64,000 bases of DNA from Thermomonas brevis (GTDB lineage: Bacteria > Pseudomonadota > Gammaproteobacteria > Xanthomonadales > Xanthomonadaceae). The translations under genes were made by a program, and so were the position numbers. Every line of letters starts with the position of its first letter. Position 1 is the stretch's first letter. The notes under the pieces are model-generated. The model was not told where the DNA came from. It saw nothing but the letters and a program-made list of their open reading frames with translations, and did no database searches. Shown one piece after another: positions 37,714 to 46,244 of the stretch. The stretch is taken from assembly GCF_014395425.1 (NCBI RefSeq), contig NZ_CP060711.1, positions 1,674,001-1,738,000 of the forward strand. Reading direction: 5' to 3'.

Positions 37714-37719
37714 AGCATA
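37714..37719 (-). promoter_or_regulatory. -10 box TATGCT, YdcH-like gene (leaderless type)
   Basis: TATGCT, six bases, then the ATG at 37707. Confidence 0.4.
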
Positions 37720-37752
37720 ACGCGCCGCCCCGGAGGCCGGGAGCGCGCGGGG

Positions 37753-37758
37753 TAAAAT
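37753..37758 (+). promoter_or_regulatory. -10 box TAAAAT, ttcA
   Basis: TAAAAT lies nine bases before the ATG at 37768, so the message would have almost no leader. It shares a 60-bp gap with the YdcH-like promoter. Confidence 0.45.
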
Positions 37759-37767
37759 GCCGGCCAG

Positions 37768-38676
37768 ATGAACACCATTCCGCTCCCCATCGCCGAGCCG
37801 CCCTCGCGTTCGCAGCGCGCCAAACCGCCGGCGAACAAGCACGAGGCCGACAAGCTGGCCAAGCGCCTGCGCCACCAGGTCGGCCGCGCCATCGCCGACT
37901 TCGGCATGATCGAGGACGGCGACAGGGTCATGGTCTGCCTGTCCGGCGGCAAGGACAGCTACACCCTGCTGGACGTGCTGCTGCAATTGCAGAAGAAGGC
38001 GCCGGTGAAGTTCTCGATCACCGCCGTCAACCTCGACCAGAAGCAGCCCGGCTTCCCGGAGCACGTGCTGCCGGATTACCTGACGTCGATCGGCGTGGAT
38101 TTCCACATCATCGAGCAGGACACCTATTCGGTGGTCAGCCGGGTGATCCCGGAAGGCAAGACCATGTGCTCGCTGTGCTCGCGGCTGCGCCGCGGCGCGC
38201 TGTATACGTATGCGGAGGAACACGGCTTCACCAAGATCGCGCTGGGCCACCATCGCGACGACCTGGTCAACACCTTCTTCCTCAACCTGTTCTTCCACGC
38301 CAAGCTGAGCGGCATGCCGCCCAAGCTGCTCAGCGACGACGGCAAGCACGTCGTCATCCGCCCCCTGGCCTACGTGCGCGAGGACGACATCGAAGCCTAC
38401 GCCGAGGCGAAGCGGTTCCCGATCATCCCCTGCAACCTGTGCGGCTCGCAGGAGAACCTGCAGCGCAAGCAGGTCAAGAAGATGCTGGCGCAGTGGGAGA
38501 AGGACGCGCCGGGCCGCATCGAGACGATGGCGCGCGCGCTGGGCGACATCCGGCCGTCGCAGCTGAGCGACCCGAAGCTGTTCGACTTCATGGCGCTGGG
38601 CAAGCGCGGCGACGATGCGTTGCCGGATGCGCATGCATGGCTGGCGGGCGGCGAGACGCAGCGCGACGACGATTGA
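37768..38676 (+). CDS. ttcA: tRNA 2-thiocytidine(32) synthetase
   Basis: A 302-residue iron-sulfur enzyme that thiolates cytidine 32 in several tRNAs. The PP-loop motif is [13 protein letters not shown] (ATP binding). Two CxxC pairs, in [10 protein letters not shown] and PCNLCGSQ, hold the iron-sulfur cluster. [27 protein letters not shown] is highly characteristic. Length is normal. It appears to be a single-gene unit followed by a family A repeat. Confidence 0.96.
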   Translation: MNTIPLPIAEPPSRSQRAKPPANKHEADKLAKRLRHQVGRAIADFGMIEDGDRVMVCLSGGKDSYTLLDVLLQLQKKAPVKFSITAVNLDQKQPGFPEHVLPDYLTSIGVDFHIIEQDTYSVVSRVIPEGKTMCSLCSRLRRGALYTYAEEHGFTKIALGHHRDDLVNTFFLNLFFHAKLSGMPPKLLSDDGKHVVIRPLAYVREDDIEAYAEAKRFPIIPCNLCGSQENLQRKQVKKMLAQWEKDAPGRIETMARALGDIRPSQLSDPKLFDFMALGKRGDDALPDAHAWLAGGETQRDDD

Positions 38677-38687
38677 CCCCTCATCAT

Positions 38688-38799
38688 CGTCATTCCCGCG
38701 CAGGCGGGCCGCTTTTGACAGACGAATGTCTGTCCAATCCAGCCCTTGCCATTTCAGGCAAAAATCAGACGCCGGATTCCCGCCTTCGCGGGAATGACG
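38688..38799. repeat. REP-like composite repeat (family A) after ttcA
   Basis: Outer arms CGTCATTCCCGCG and CGCGGGAATGACG face each other over 112 bp. Inside is an 18-bp palindrome (GACAGAC-GAAT-GTCTGTC, 38717-38734) that also occurs in the copy at 58650-58802. Confidence 0.85.
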
Positions 38800-38805
38800 G
38801 AAAAA

Positions 38806-38846
38806 GCACCCACCCCAGCCCTTCCCTGCTTCGCAAGGGAGGGAGC
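38806..38846. repeat. Repeat family B, copy upstream of rdgC
   Basis: CACCCCAGCCCTTCCCTGCT followed by TCGCAAGGGAGGGAGC; an imperfect hairpin. It is an inverted relative of 39772-39815 downstream of rdgC. Confidence 0.65.
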
Positions 38847-38862
38847 ACAAACAGGATTTCCG

Positions 38863-39765
38863 ATGTTCTTCCGCAACCTGACCCTGTTCCGCTTCCCCGT
38901 CGCGCTCGACCTGTCCGACCTCGACGCCCACCTCGCCGAATGCGCGCTCAAGCCGGTCGGCCCGATGGAGCTGTCCAGCCGCGGCTTCGTCTCGCCGTTC
39001 GGCCACCACGGCGAGGCGCTCAGCCATGCCATCGAGGAATCGCTGTGGATCACCGTCGGCGGCGAGGACAAGTTGCTGCCCGGCGCGGTGGTCAACGACC
39101 TGCTGCAGAAGAAGCTGGCCGCCATCGAGGAGAAGGAAGGCCGCAAGCCCGGCGGACGCACGCGCAAGCGGATCAAGGACGAACTGGTCACCGAGCTGCT
39201 GCCGCGCGCCTTCGTGCGTCCGGTGCGCTGCGATGCGCTGATCGACACCAGGCTGGGGGTGATCGCCATCGACAGCTCCTCGCGCAAGAACGCCGAGTCG
39301 GTGGTGTCGGAAGTGCGCCGCGCGCTGGGCAGCTTCCCGGCGCTGCCGGTGAACGCCGAAGTCGCGCCGCGCGCCATCCTCACCGGCTGGATCGCCGGCG
39401 ACCCGCTGCCGGACGGCCTCTCGCTGGGCGACGAATGCGAGCTGCGCGATCCCGCCGACTCCGGCGCGGTGGTGAAGATCCAGCGCATGGAGCTGGTCGG
39501 CGACGAGATCGCCAAGCACCTCGAAGCCGGCAAGCAGTGCACGCGGCTGGCGCTGACCCTGGACGACCACGTCAGCTTCGTGATCGGCGAAGACCTGATC
39601 GTGCGCAAGTTCAAGCTGCTGGACGGCGCCGTGGACCAGCTCGAATCCACCGAGCGCGACGACATCGCCGCCGAACTCGACGCCCGCTTCGCGCTGATGG
39701 CCGGCGAGTTCAAGCGGCTGTTCGCGGTGCTGGAGAAGGCGTTCAAGCTCAGCAAGGCGGACTGA
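38863..39765 (+). CDS. rdgC: Recombination-associated protein RdgC
   Basis: A 300-residue nucleoid-associated, ring-forming DNA-binding protein that tempers RecA filament activity. It starts MFFRNLTLFRFP, as RdgC does, and shows GFVSPFGH, ARKxK-like VNDLLQKKLAAIEEKEGRKPGGRTRKRIKDEL-type basic helix (residues ~80-105), and the ending EFKRLFAVLEKAFKLSK. AGGA lies nine bases before the ATG at 38863; a longer in-frame version would include repeat sequence. The gene is bracketed by inverted family B repeats. Confidence 0.95.
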   Translation: MFFRNLTLFRFPVALDLSDLDAHLAECALKPVGPMELSSRGFVSPFGHHGEALSHAIEESLWITVGGEDKLLPGAVVNDLLQKKLAAIEEKEGRKPGGRTRKRIKDELVTELLPRAFVRPVRCDALIDTRLGVIAIDSSSRKNAESVVSEVRRALGSFPALPVNAEVAPRAILTGWIAGDPLPDGLSLGDECELRDPADSGAVVKIQRMELVGDEIAKHLEAGKQCTRLALTLDDHVSFVIGEDLIVRKFKLLDGAVDQLESTERDDIAAELDARFALMAGEFKRLFAVLEKAFKLSKAD

Positions 39766-39771
39766 GGATTT

Positions 39772-39815
39772 CCTCCTCCCCTTGCGCAGCAGGGGGAGGC
39801 CGGGAGGGGGTTGCA
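39772..39815. repeat. Repeat family B, copy downstream of rdgC
   Basis: CCTCCTCCCCTTGCGCAGCA followed by GGGGGAGGCCGGGAGGGGG; the reverse complement aligns with 38806-38846. The hairpin CTCCCC/GGGGAG could act as a weak terminator for rdgC. Confidence 0.65.
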
Positions 39816-39907
39816 CCTTGCGCGGCACCTCCCCGACCCGCCAACGCACGCTCCTTGGTTCGCAATCGCGCCGCCCACTCTTCCCCTTCGCCGAAAGAAA
39901 GGGCGCT

Positions 39908-39913
39908 TAGAAT
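39908..39913 (+). promoter_or_regulatory. -10 box TAGAAT, YgjP-like gene (leaderless type)
   Basis: TAGAAT, six bases, then the ATG at 39920. Confidence 0.45.
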
Positions 39914-39919
39914 CGCCGC

Positions 39920-40720
39920 ATGCGCTCCCTGTTCCGCCTGCTCGCTCCCGCCCGCATCGCGCCGAAAGCGCCCGCGGTGCAACGCGACAGCCTCGCGTTC
40001 CTGCTGGACGACGGCCGCCGCATCGACGTGCTGCGCGTGCGCGACCCGCGCGCGCGGCGGATCAAGCTCTCGGTCGACGAACGCGGCGCGCGGCTGACCC
40101 TGCCGCTGCGCGCCAGCCTGGTCTCCGGCGAACGCTTCCTGCACGAACATCGCGCCTGGCTGGCCGCGCAGCTCGCCACGCATGCGGACGCCGCCGGCAT
40201 GGAACTGGCGCGCGGCATCACCGCCTCGCTGCCGCTGCGCGGCATCGACGTGCCGCTGCAATGGGACAGCGGCCGCGCCACCCGGCTGGAGTTCGCCGAT
40301 GAGCGCGAGAACCTGCGCTTCATCGCCCCGGCCACCGCCGGCGACGCCGCGCTGCGCCGCGCGCTGAAGGATTTCTACGAAGCGCAGGGCCGCGCCGACG
40401 TCGGCCGCTGGCTGCCGACCTACATCGCCGGCCTGCCACGCACGCCGCGCCGGATCGTGTTCAAGCGCACCTCCTCGCTGTGGGGCTCGCTGGCCCCGGA
40501 CGGCACGCTGGCGCTCGACCTCGCGCTGCTGCTGGCGCGGCCCTCGGCGTTCGAATACGTGCTGGTGCACGAGCTTTGCCATCTGCTGCACGCGAACCAC
40601 TCGCGCCGGTTCTGGCACGAAGTGGAGGCACGCTTCCCGCACTGGCGCGGCGAACGCGACTACCTGCGCGCGGAAGGACGCGCCCTGAAGGGCCGGCTGC
40701 GGCAGCTGCTGGCCGGCTGA
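39920..40720 (+). CDS. YgjP/DUF45-family metallopeptidase
   Basis: A 266-residue protein. The N-terminal half is beta-rich (RRIDVLRVRDPRARRIKLSVDERG), as in DUF45. The zinc site HELCHLLHANHSRRFW (HExxH and a downstream His in NHS) is near residue 215. Preceding RIVFKRTSSLWGSLAPDGTLALD is the substrate strand motif (SLWGS). The family is related to SprT and wss-type minigluzincins. Substrate unknown; cytoplasmic, no signal peptide. Confidence 0.85.
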   Translation: MRSLFRLLAPARIAPKAPAVQRDSLAFLLDDGRRIDVLRVRDPRARRIKLSVDERGARLTLPLRASLVSGERFLHEHRAWLAAQLATHADAAGMELARGITASLPLRGIDVPLQWDSGRATRLEFADERENLRFIAPATAGDAALRRALKDFYEAQGRADVGRWLPTYIAGLPRTPRRIVFKRTSSLWGSLAPDGTLALDLALLLARPSAFEYVLVHELCHLLHANHSRRFWHEVEARFPHWRGERDYLRAEGRALKGRLRQLLAG

Positions 40721-40794
40721 CGAAGCGGAACGCATGGTCCACGGGCAGGAGAATCTCGGGGACGACAACCCGCAACAGCAAGGACAGGCGACGG

Positions 40795-40860
40795 ATGTTC
40801 TACCTGCTGCTCAATGCGGACGGCACCCAGCTCACCGTCCGCACCGGCAACGACGGCTGA
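40795..40860 (+). CDS. Possible 21-residue ORF
   Basis: A small open frame (MFYLLLNADG..., ending GNDG) fills part of the 143-bp gap between the metallopeptidase gene and the convergent hydrolase gene. No convincing ribosome site precedes it. It could be a small protein gene or chance; I record it because nothing else explains the gap. Confidence 0.2.
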   Translation: MFYLLLNADGTQLTVRTGNDG

Positions 40861-40863
40861 GGT

Positions 40864-41718
40864 TCAACCGGTCAGGAAATCGCGGAGCACCGACGCCGCT
40901 TCGGCCGGCTGCTGCATGTGCAGATGGTGGCCGCCCGGCATCGTGAGCAATCGCCCCTGCGGCAGCAGCGCCGCCCGGCGGCGGCGCTGCGCGTCCGGCA
41001 GGTAGGGCTGGGCGGGATCGGCGAACACCGCCAGCGTCGGGCAGGCGATGCCGGCCAGCAGGTCGTCGATCTGCGCTTCGGTCAGCCGGGTCAGCGACGG
41101 CAGGGTCAGGCGCGGATCGCTGCTCCAGCACCAGCCGCCGTCCACGGCGCGCACGCCGCGCTCCACCAGCAGCCGCACCAGCGCCTCGTCCAGCCCGCTG
41201 CCAGGCACGCGGCCGGCGTGCAGGCGGGCGCGCACGGCGGTGTCGATGTCGGGGAACACGCGCAGCCGCTTGTCCGCGACCAGCCGCTGCGCCGCCACCG
41301 CCTCGCGCATGCGGGCCGCAGTGTGTTCCGGCACGTCGGCCAGCGCGCCCAGCATCTCGATCACCGCCAGCCGTTCGATGCGGTCTGGGCAGGCGGCCGC
41401 GATCAGGCTGGAAATGCCCGCACCCATCGAATGCCCGAGCAGGCGGAAGCTGTCCCAACCCAGCGCGTCGGCCACGTCCAGCACAGTGGCAATTGCGACG
41501 CTGAAGGAATACTCCGCGCCGGGCTGCAGATGCGCGCTGCGGCCGTGGCCGGGCAGGTCGATCGCCACCAGGTCCAGCTCGCGCAAGTGCGGCGCCATCG
41601 GCAGGAAGCTGGCGGCGTTGTCCAGCCAGCCGTGCAGGGCGAGCACGCGCGGGCCGCGGCCGTCGTTGCGCAGCGCGGCAATGCGGCCTAACGGAACGTC
41701 GAAGCCGATCTCGCGCAT
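40864..41718 (-). CDS. Alpha/beta-hydrolase
   Basis: A 284-residue alpha/beta-fold hydrolase. Oxyanion region LALHGWLDNAASF, DLPGHGRS, nucleophile elbow GHSMGA (Ser), and the catalytic His in MPGGHHLHM near the end; VFADPAQPYLP is near the acidic residue position. It is of the general lipase/esterase type; substrate unknown. The ATG overlaps the hemH stop by one base (TGATG), so translation is coupled. No relation to haem synthesis is known from the family. Confidence 0.85.
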   Translation of the reverse strand: MREIGFDVPLGRIAALRNDGRGPRVLALHGWLDNAASFLPMAPHLRELDLVAIDLPGHGRSAHLQPGAEYSFSVAIATVLDVADALGWDSFRLLGHSMGAGISSLIAAACPDRIERLAVIEMLGALADVPEHTAARMREAVAAQRLVADKRLRVFPDIDTAVRARLHAGRVPGSGLDEALVRLLVERGVRAVDGGWCWSSDPRLTLPSLTRLTEAQIDDLLAGIACPTLAVFADPAQPYLPDAQRRRRAALLPQGRLLTMPGGHHLHMQQPAEAASVLRDFLTG

Positions 41719-42680
41719 CAGCGCCACCCGGCGTCGCGCTGCGCCAGCGACGCCAGCGCGCCGGCGTGCGCGGCATCCGCGTTCAGGCAGGGGATGTAGC
41801 GCAGCGCCTGCCCTCCGGCCTGCTGGAACGCCTCGGCGTTCTGCATCGCGATCTCCTCCAGCGTTTCCAGGCAGTCCACCGCGAAGCCGGGGCAGGCCAC
41901 GTCGATGCGGCGCACGCCGTCGCGCGCGAGCTGCTGCAACGTCGGCATCGTATAGGGCTGCAGCCAGCGCTCGCGGCCGAAGCGCGACTGGTAGGTGAGC
42001 ACGATCTCCTCGCGCGCGATGCCCAGCGCATCGGCGATCGCGCGCGCGCTGCCCTCGCACTGCGTCGCGTACGGATCGCCGCGATCCACCAATCGCTGCG
42101 GGATGCCGTGGAACGACAGCAGCAGGCGCTCGCCGCGCCCGTGCGCGTCCCAGTGCGCGCGGATCGAGGCCGCCACCGCCGCCGCCCAGCCGGCGTCGGC
42201 GTGGTAGTCATGCAGCAGTTCCACCTGCATGCCACTGCCGTGCGCGGCGACGGCGTCCGCCACGCTGGCGGTGGTGGTGGTCGAATACTGCGGATACAGC
42301 GGCAGCACCCGCACCCGCCGCACGTCGTCCATGCGCAGCCGCTGCAAGGTATCGGCCAGAGACGGCGCGCCGTAGCGCATCGCATGCTCCACCCGCCAGT
42401 CCGGCAGGCGCTGCTGCACGGCCTGCGCCAGCGCGCGCGTATGCACGGCCAGCGGCGAGCCGCCCGGCAGCCAGATCTCGGCGTACTTCTCCGCCACCAC
42501 CGGACTGCGGCGCGGCAGGATCACCCGGCGCAGCAGCGGCCGCCACAGCCAGCGCGGCAGCTGCACCACGCGCGGATCGGACAGGAACTCGTCGAGGTAG
42601 GCGGCCACGGCCGGCGCGGTGGGCGCGGCGGGCGTGCCGAGATTGGCCAGGATCAGGGCCGTGTCGGTGGCTTGCGGCAT
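41718..42680 (-). CDS. hemH: Ferrochelatase
   Basis: The 320-residue terminal enzyme of haem synthesis, inserting Fe2+ into protoporphyrin IX. Family segments: LILANLGTP at the start, FLSDPRVVQLP, LPLYPQYSTTT, LSFHGIPQR (active-site His), TYQSRFGRERWLQPYT, and CPGFAVDCLETLEEI. The ATG at 42680 gives the usual N-terminus. An ATG two codons earlier (42686) and longer versions are possible. It is followed by the coupled hydrolase gene. Confidence 0.95.
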   Translation of the reverse strand: MPQATDTALILANLGTPAAPTAPAVAAYLDEFLSDPRVVQLPRWLWRPLLRRVILPRRSPVVAEKYAEIWLPGGSPLAVHTRALAQAVQQRLPDWRVEHAMRYGAPSLADTLQRLRMDDVRRVRVLPLYPQYSTTTTASVADAVAAHGSGMQVELLHDYHADAGWAAAVAASIRAHWDAHGRGERLLLSFHGIPQRLVDRGDPYATQCEGSARAIADALGIAREEIVLTYQSRFGRERWLQPYTMPTLQQLARDGVRRIDVACPGFAVDCLETLEEIAMQNAEAFQQAGGQALRYIPCLNADAAHAGALASLAQRDAGWR

Positions 42681-42763
42681 CCGCATAGGATGACATGCGG
42701 ATGCGGGAATCCCCGATGGCGGGCGCACCCTGCCTGGCGCAGGCTGCCTATCCACCTGCGGGG

Positions 42764-42769
42764 TACACT
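42764..42769 (+). promoter_or_regulatory. -10 box TACACT, small coiled-coil gene (leaderless type)
   Basis: TACACT, then GGAGAA, then the ATG at 42776. The six bases between could act as a ribosome site for a second ATG at 42782 if transcription begins a little earlier. Confidence 0.4.
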
Positions 42770-42775
42770 GGAGAA

Positions 42776-43012
42776 ATGGATATGACCGATCTCGTACTGG
42801 AACACCTGCGCGGCATCCGTTCGTCGGTCGACGCGCTTCGTACGGATGTCGGCGAAATCAAGAATCGCCTGCTCGGCGTCGAGCAGGGCATCGCCGTCCT
42901 GCACCAGGACGCCTCCAACCTGCGCAGCATCGTCGCCGAACAGGGCGTCCGGCTCGACAGGTTGAATACCCGCGTCGAGCGCATCGAACAACGCCTGGAA
43001 CTCGCCGGTTGA
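42776..43012 (+). CDS. Small coiled-coil protein
   Basis: A 78-residue (or 76, from 42782) protein that is almost one continuous helix with heptad spacing: LVLEHLRGIRSSVDALRTDVGEIKNRLLGVE and a second part ending LNTRVERIEQRLELAG. No membrane or signal segment. Similar short coiled-coil proteins are common near various genes and are of unknown function. It lies alone between hemH (divergent) and the SYLF gene. Confidence 0.65.
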   Translation: MDMTDLVLEHLRGIRSSVDALRTDVGEIKNRLLGVEQGIAVLHQDASNLRSIVAEQGVRLDRLNTRVERIEQRLELAG

Positions 43013-43094
43013 ACCGGGCGCACGCCGCGACGGTTCCACACCGGTTCATCACCCCGCGCCTAGCCTGAACGCCAACGTCTCCGGAGTTCCCCGC

Positions 43095-43922
43095 ATGTCC
43101 CACGCGCCGACCCGCCTCGCCTTCGCCCTTGCCGCCCTGCTCATCGCCAACGCCGCCGTGGCCGGCGACCGCGAGAACGTCCGCGCCGACGACGCGGTGC
43201 GGGTGGTGAAGCAGATCCAGGCCATTCCGGAGGCGTCGATCCCGGATCGCCTGCTGGACGACGCCAAGGGCATCGTGGTGGTGCCCGACACGATCAAGGC
43301 CGGCTTCATGCTCGGCGGCCGCCACGGCCTCGGCGTGATGGCGGTGAAGAATTCCGACGGCACCTGGTCGAACCCGGTGTTCGTGAAGCTCTCCGGCGCC
43401 AGCTTCGGCCTGCAGGCCGGCGTGCAGTCGGCCGACGTGATCCTGGTGTTCCGCAGCCAGCGCGGGCTGGACAACATCGTCAACGGCAAATTCACCCTCG
43501 GCGCGGACGCCAGCGTGGCCGCCGGCCCGGTGGGCCGCAACGCCGCCGCCGCCACCGATGGCGGGCTGAAGGCGGAAATCTGGTCGTGGTCGCGCGCGCG
43601 CGGACTGTTCGCCGGCGTCGCGCTGGACGGCGCCGTGCTGTCGATCGACAACGGCGCCAACCGCAGCGCCTACGGCGCCGGCGTGACCCCGCGGATGATC
43701 TTCGAGGGCCGCGCGCCGCAGGCGCCGTCGGCCGCGATCGTCGCCTTCCGCGACACGCTGGAGGAGGCCACCGCCGCCGCCCGCTACGCCCGTGGCGGCG
43801 CCAGCGCCCCGGCAGCGCCGCCCGTCGCCACCGCCTCGGGCGAAGTCACCGTGCAGCCGCTGGAGTCCGGCAACGCCGCGACCACCACGCCGCTGGAACC
43901 GGCAACGGCGACCAGGCCGTAA
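43095..43922 (+). CDS. Exported SYLF-domain (Ysc84-like) lipid-binding protein
   Basis: A 275-residue protein with a cleavable signal peptide ([17 protein letters not shown]). The SYLF domain follows: [73 protein letters not shown] and the Tyr/Ala-rich [18 protein letters not shown] domains bind phosphoinositides in eukaryotes; the bacterial role is unclear, probably at the inner face of the outer membrane. The tail is Ala/Pro/Thr-rich. GGAG precedes the ATG. tatA follows after 40 bp. Confidence 0.88.
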   Translation: MSHAPTRLAFALAALLIANAAVAGDRENVRADDAVRVVKQIQAIPEASIPDRLLDDAKGIVVVPDTIKAGFMLGGRHGLGVMAVKNSDGTWSNPVFVKLSGASFGLQAGVQSADVILVFRSQRGLDNIVNGKFTLGADASVAAGPVGRNAAAATDGGLKAEIWSWSRARGLFAGVALDGAVLSIDNGANRSAYGAGVTPRMIFEGRAPQAPSAAIVAFRDTLEEATAAARYARGGASAPAAPPVATASGEVTVQPLESGNAATTTPLEPATATRP

Positions 43923-43924
43923 GC

Positions 43925-43930
43925 TAGAAT
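43925..43930 (+). promoter_or_regulatory. -10 box TAGAAT, tatABC
   Basis: TAGAAT starts three bases after the SYLF stop and lies 32 bases before tatA, giving the tat operon its own start. Confidence 0.4.
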
Positions 43931-43962
43931 CCGCAATCTTCCCCACCACAGCGAGCGTATCC

Positions 43963-44196
43963 ATGGGCGGTTTCAGCATCTGGCATTGGCTGATCGTGCT
44001 GGTCATCGTGCTGCTGGTGTTCGGCACCAAGCGCCTGACCTCGGGCGCGCGCGACCTCGGCAAGGCCGTGCACGAGTTCAAGAAGGGCATGCACGGCGAA
44101 GGCGGGCAGGACGACCAGCCCGCCGCACGGATCGGCGAAGACAAGCCGGCGTCCACCGGCTCCGAGCAGCGCGAACGCGACGACGCGGCGCGCTGA
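43963..44196 (+). CDS. tatA: Sec-independent translocase subunit TatA
   Basis: A 77-residue protein: short periplasmic start, one membrane helix ([15 protein letters not shown]), hinge [15 protein letters not shown] and amphipathic helix HEFKKGM, then an acidic polar tail. It forms the protein-conducting multimer of the twin-arginine pathway, which exports folded proteins. It is the first gene of tatABC with 18 bp to tatB. Confidence 0.95.
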   Translation: MGGFSIWHWLIVLVIVLLVFGTKRLTSGARDLGKAVHEFKKGMHGEGGQDDQPAARIGEDKPASTGSEQRERDDAAR

Positions 44197-44214
44197 CGCC
44201 GCCAGGCGCGGTCG

Positions 44215-44538
44215 ATGTTCGATTTCTCCCTCGGCGAGATGCTGGTCGTCGCCTTGGTGGCGCTGGTCGTGCTCGGCCCCGAGCGCCTGCCCAAGGCCGC
44301 GCGCTTCGCCGGCCTGTGGGTGCGCAAGGCGCGCGCGCAGTGGTATTCGATGAAGAACGAGCTGGAGCAGGAACTGGCCAGCGAGGAACTGCGGCGCAGC
44401 CTGCGCGAAAGTCAGCAGGCGTTGCGCGAGACCGAGGCGCAGCTGCGCGAGGCGACCAGCGAAGCGCCGCGCGCGATCGCCCCGCCGTCCGACGACGCGT
44501 CCGCCACGCCCGCCGATGCGGTGAAGCGCGATGACTGA
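44215..44538 (+). CDS. tatB: Sec-independent translocase subunit TatB
   Basis: A 107-residue protein: MFDFSLGEMLVVALVALVVLGPERLP (membrane helix, Glu near the start and the GPERLP hinge are TatB marks), followed by a long charged amphipathic helix. With TatC it forms the receptor for twin-arginine signal peptides. Overlaps tatC by eight bases. Confidence 0.95.
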   Translation: MFDFSLGEMLVVALVALVVLGPERLPKAARFAGLWVRKARAQWYSMKNELEQELASEELRRSLRESQQALRETEAQLREATSEAPRAIAPPSDDASATPADAVKRDD

Positions 44539-45277
44539 CGCCGTCGACGACAGCGAGCGTCCGCTGATCGCCCACCTGCTGGAACTGCGCACGCGGCTGC
44601 TGCGCGGCATCGTCGGCCTGCTGCTGGTGCTGGCCTGCCTGCTGCCGTTCGCCAACAAGCTGTACGCGCTGCTGGCGCAGCCGCTGCTGGACAAGCTGCC
44701 CAAGGGCGGCCAGCTGATCGCCACCCAAGTCGCCTCGCCGTTCTTCGCGCCGATGAAGCTGGCGTTCTTCGCCGCACTGATGATCGCGATGCCGTGGCTG
44801 CTGTACCAGGCCTGGGCGTTCGTCGCGCCCGGCCTGTACCGGCGCGAGAAGCGGCTGGCGCTGCCGCTGCTGAGCTCGGCACTGCTGCTGTTCTACGCCG
44901 GCTGCGCGTTCGCCTATTTCCTGGTGCTGCCGATGGTGTTCGGCTTCCTCGCGCGGGTGACACCGACCGGCGTGGCGATGATGACCGACATCAGCGCCTA
45001 TCTCGATTTCGTGCTGGTGCTGTTCCTCGCCTTCGGCCTGAGCTTCGAGCTGCCGGTGGCGCTGGTGATCCTGGCCCTGCTGGGCTGGGTGACGCCGGCG
45101 CAGCTGCGCGAGGGGCGCGGCTACGCCATCGTCGGCATCTTCGTCGTCGCCGCCGTGCTGACCCCGCCGGACGTAGTCAGCCAGCTGATGCTGGCGATCC
45201 CGATGTGCCTGCTGTACGAGGCCGGGATCATCGCCGCGAAGTTCGTGGCGCCCGGCGCGGACGGCGCGCGCGCCTGA
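44531..45277 (+). CDS. tatC: Sec-independent translocase subunit TatC
   Basis: A 248-residue six-helix membrane protein that recognises the twin-arginine signal. Conserved segments include LIAHLLELRTRLLRGI (N-terminal cytoplasmic, HLxELRxR), SPFFAPMKLAFFAAL, YQAWAFVAPGLYRREK (the Glu of the second loop), and AVLTPPDVVSQLMLAIP. Length is typical. The next gene converges only seven bases away. Confidence 0.96.
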   Translation: MTDAVDDSERPLIAHLLELRTRLLRGIVGLLLVLACLLPFANKLYALLAQPLLDKLPKGGQLIATQVASPFFAPMKLAFFAALMIAMPWLLYQAWAFVAPGLYRREKRLALPLLSSALLLFYAGCAFAYFLVLPMVFGFLARVTPTGVAMMTDISAYLDFVLVLFLAFGLSFELPVALVILALLGWVTPAQLREGRGYAIVGIFVVAAVLTPPDVVSQLMLAIPMCLLYEAGIIAAKFVAPGADGARA

Positions 45278-45284
45278 GCGCGGG

Positions 45285-46202
45285 TCAGGCCTCGAAGCCG
45301 TGCACCTGCGGCGGCAGCGGGGCGGCGCCGAAGGTGTCGCGCCAGGCCAGGTAGGCCGCGCCCACCACCAGCACCAGCACCGCCGCGGCGAAGCCGTACA
45401 TGGTGAGCAGCATCAGCACCGTGCCCAGCAGCGGATGGATGGCGCCGCCCACCAGAGCGAGCAGGGTGGCGACCAGCGCCACCACGATCGCGGCCACCAC
45501 CAGCGCGCCGATGAACAGCACGCCGGCCAGCAGGTTGGCGCCGACGTTGCGCACCGACGCGCGCAGACCGTCGCGCAGCGCATCGCCCAGGCCGGCGCCG
45601 GAGAACAGCATCAGCGGGATCGCGAACAGCATCAGGCCGTAGCTGAAATAGTTGAAGACCAGCTGCACCAGGAACAGCAGGCCGGAGTTCTGCGGCTGCG
45701 GGATCGTCGGCGTGCCGCCCTGCATCGCCACGTGCATCGCCTGCAGATAGTCGCTCCAGTAGTCGCTGCCGGCCACCGCCACCATCAGCGCGCCGCCGAG
45801 CACCGCCAGCGCCACCTGCACCAGCCCCAGCCAGGCCAGCCGCCGGCCGTGCGCGCTGCGCAGCGGCGCGAACACGTCGCGCGCGCGCGCCGGGCGCCCG
45901 GCCTCGGTTTCGCGGATCACGTGCATCAGCCCGCCCAGCAGCACCGGCACCAGCAGCATCACCGCCAGCGTCAACGGCACGGCCACTGCCATCAGCAGGC
46001 CCAGGTCGGGCGTCTTGCCCTCGGCCTTGCCGCCGACCACCAGCGCCGCCAGGATCACCGCCAGCGCCAGCGCCGCCGCGTACAGCGCGGCGATCGCCAG
46101 CAGCGAGGCGCCGAACACCGCGCGCGGGTTCTTCGCGCCCAGGTCGATGGCCTGACGGAACCACACCAGCCCCTGGCTGGCCGGCAATCTGCGAATGTCC
46201 AT
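45285..46202 (-). CDS. Multi-pass membrane protein (BPSS1780-like)
   Basis: A 305-residue inner-membrane protein with about six to seven hydrophobic segments. The short N-terminal motif RRLPASQGLVWFRQAIDLGAKNP is characteristic of the BPSS1780 family of uncharacterised proteobacterial membrane proteins, some of which resemble glycerophosphoryl-diester-type membrane domains. I use MDIRRLP (46202); eight more codons are possible upstream. No catalytic motif is visible. Confidence 0.75.
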   Translation of the reverse strand: MDIRRLPASQGLVWFRQAIDLGAKNPRAVFGASLLAIAALYAAALALAVILAALVVGGKAEGKTPDLGLLMAVAVPLTLAVMLLVPVLLGGLMHVIRETEAGRPARARDVFAPLRSAHGRRLAWLGLVQVALAVLGGALMVAVAGSDYWSDYLQAMHVAMQGGTPTIPQPQNSGLLFLVQLVFNYFSYGLMLFAIPLMLFSGAGLGDALRDGLRASVRNVGANLLAGVLFIGALVVAAIVVALVATLLALVGGAIHPLLGTVLMLLTMYGFAAAVLVLVVGAAYLAWRDTFGAAPLPPQVHGFEA

Positions 46203-46244
46203 GCTGCGCCCCGGAAAGAGACGCACAGGATACCGGAGCGCGCG

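Noticed and set aside
37708..39849. Upstream extension of the YdcH-like frame across ttcA and rdgC
   Set aside because: The real protein begins at 37707 with its own -10; the rest is antisense to two well-identified genes and crosses two repeats.
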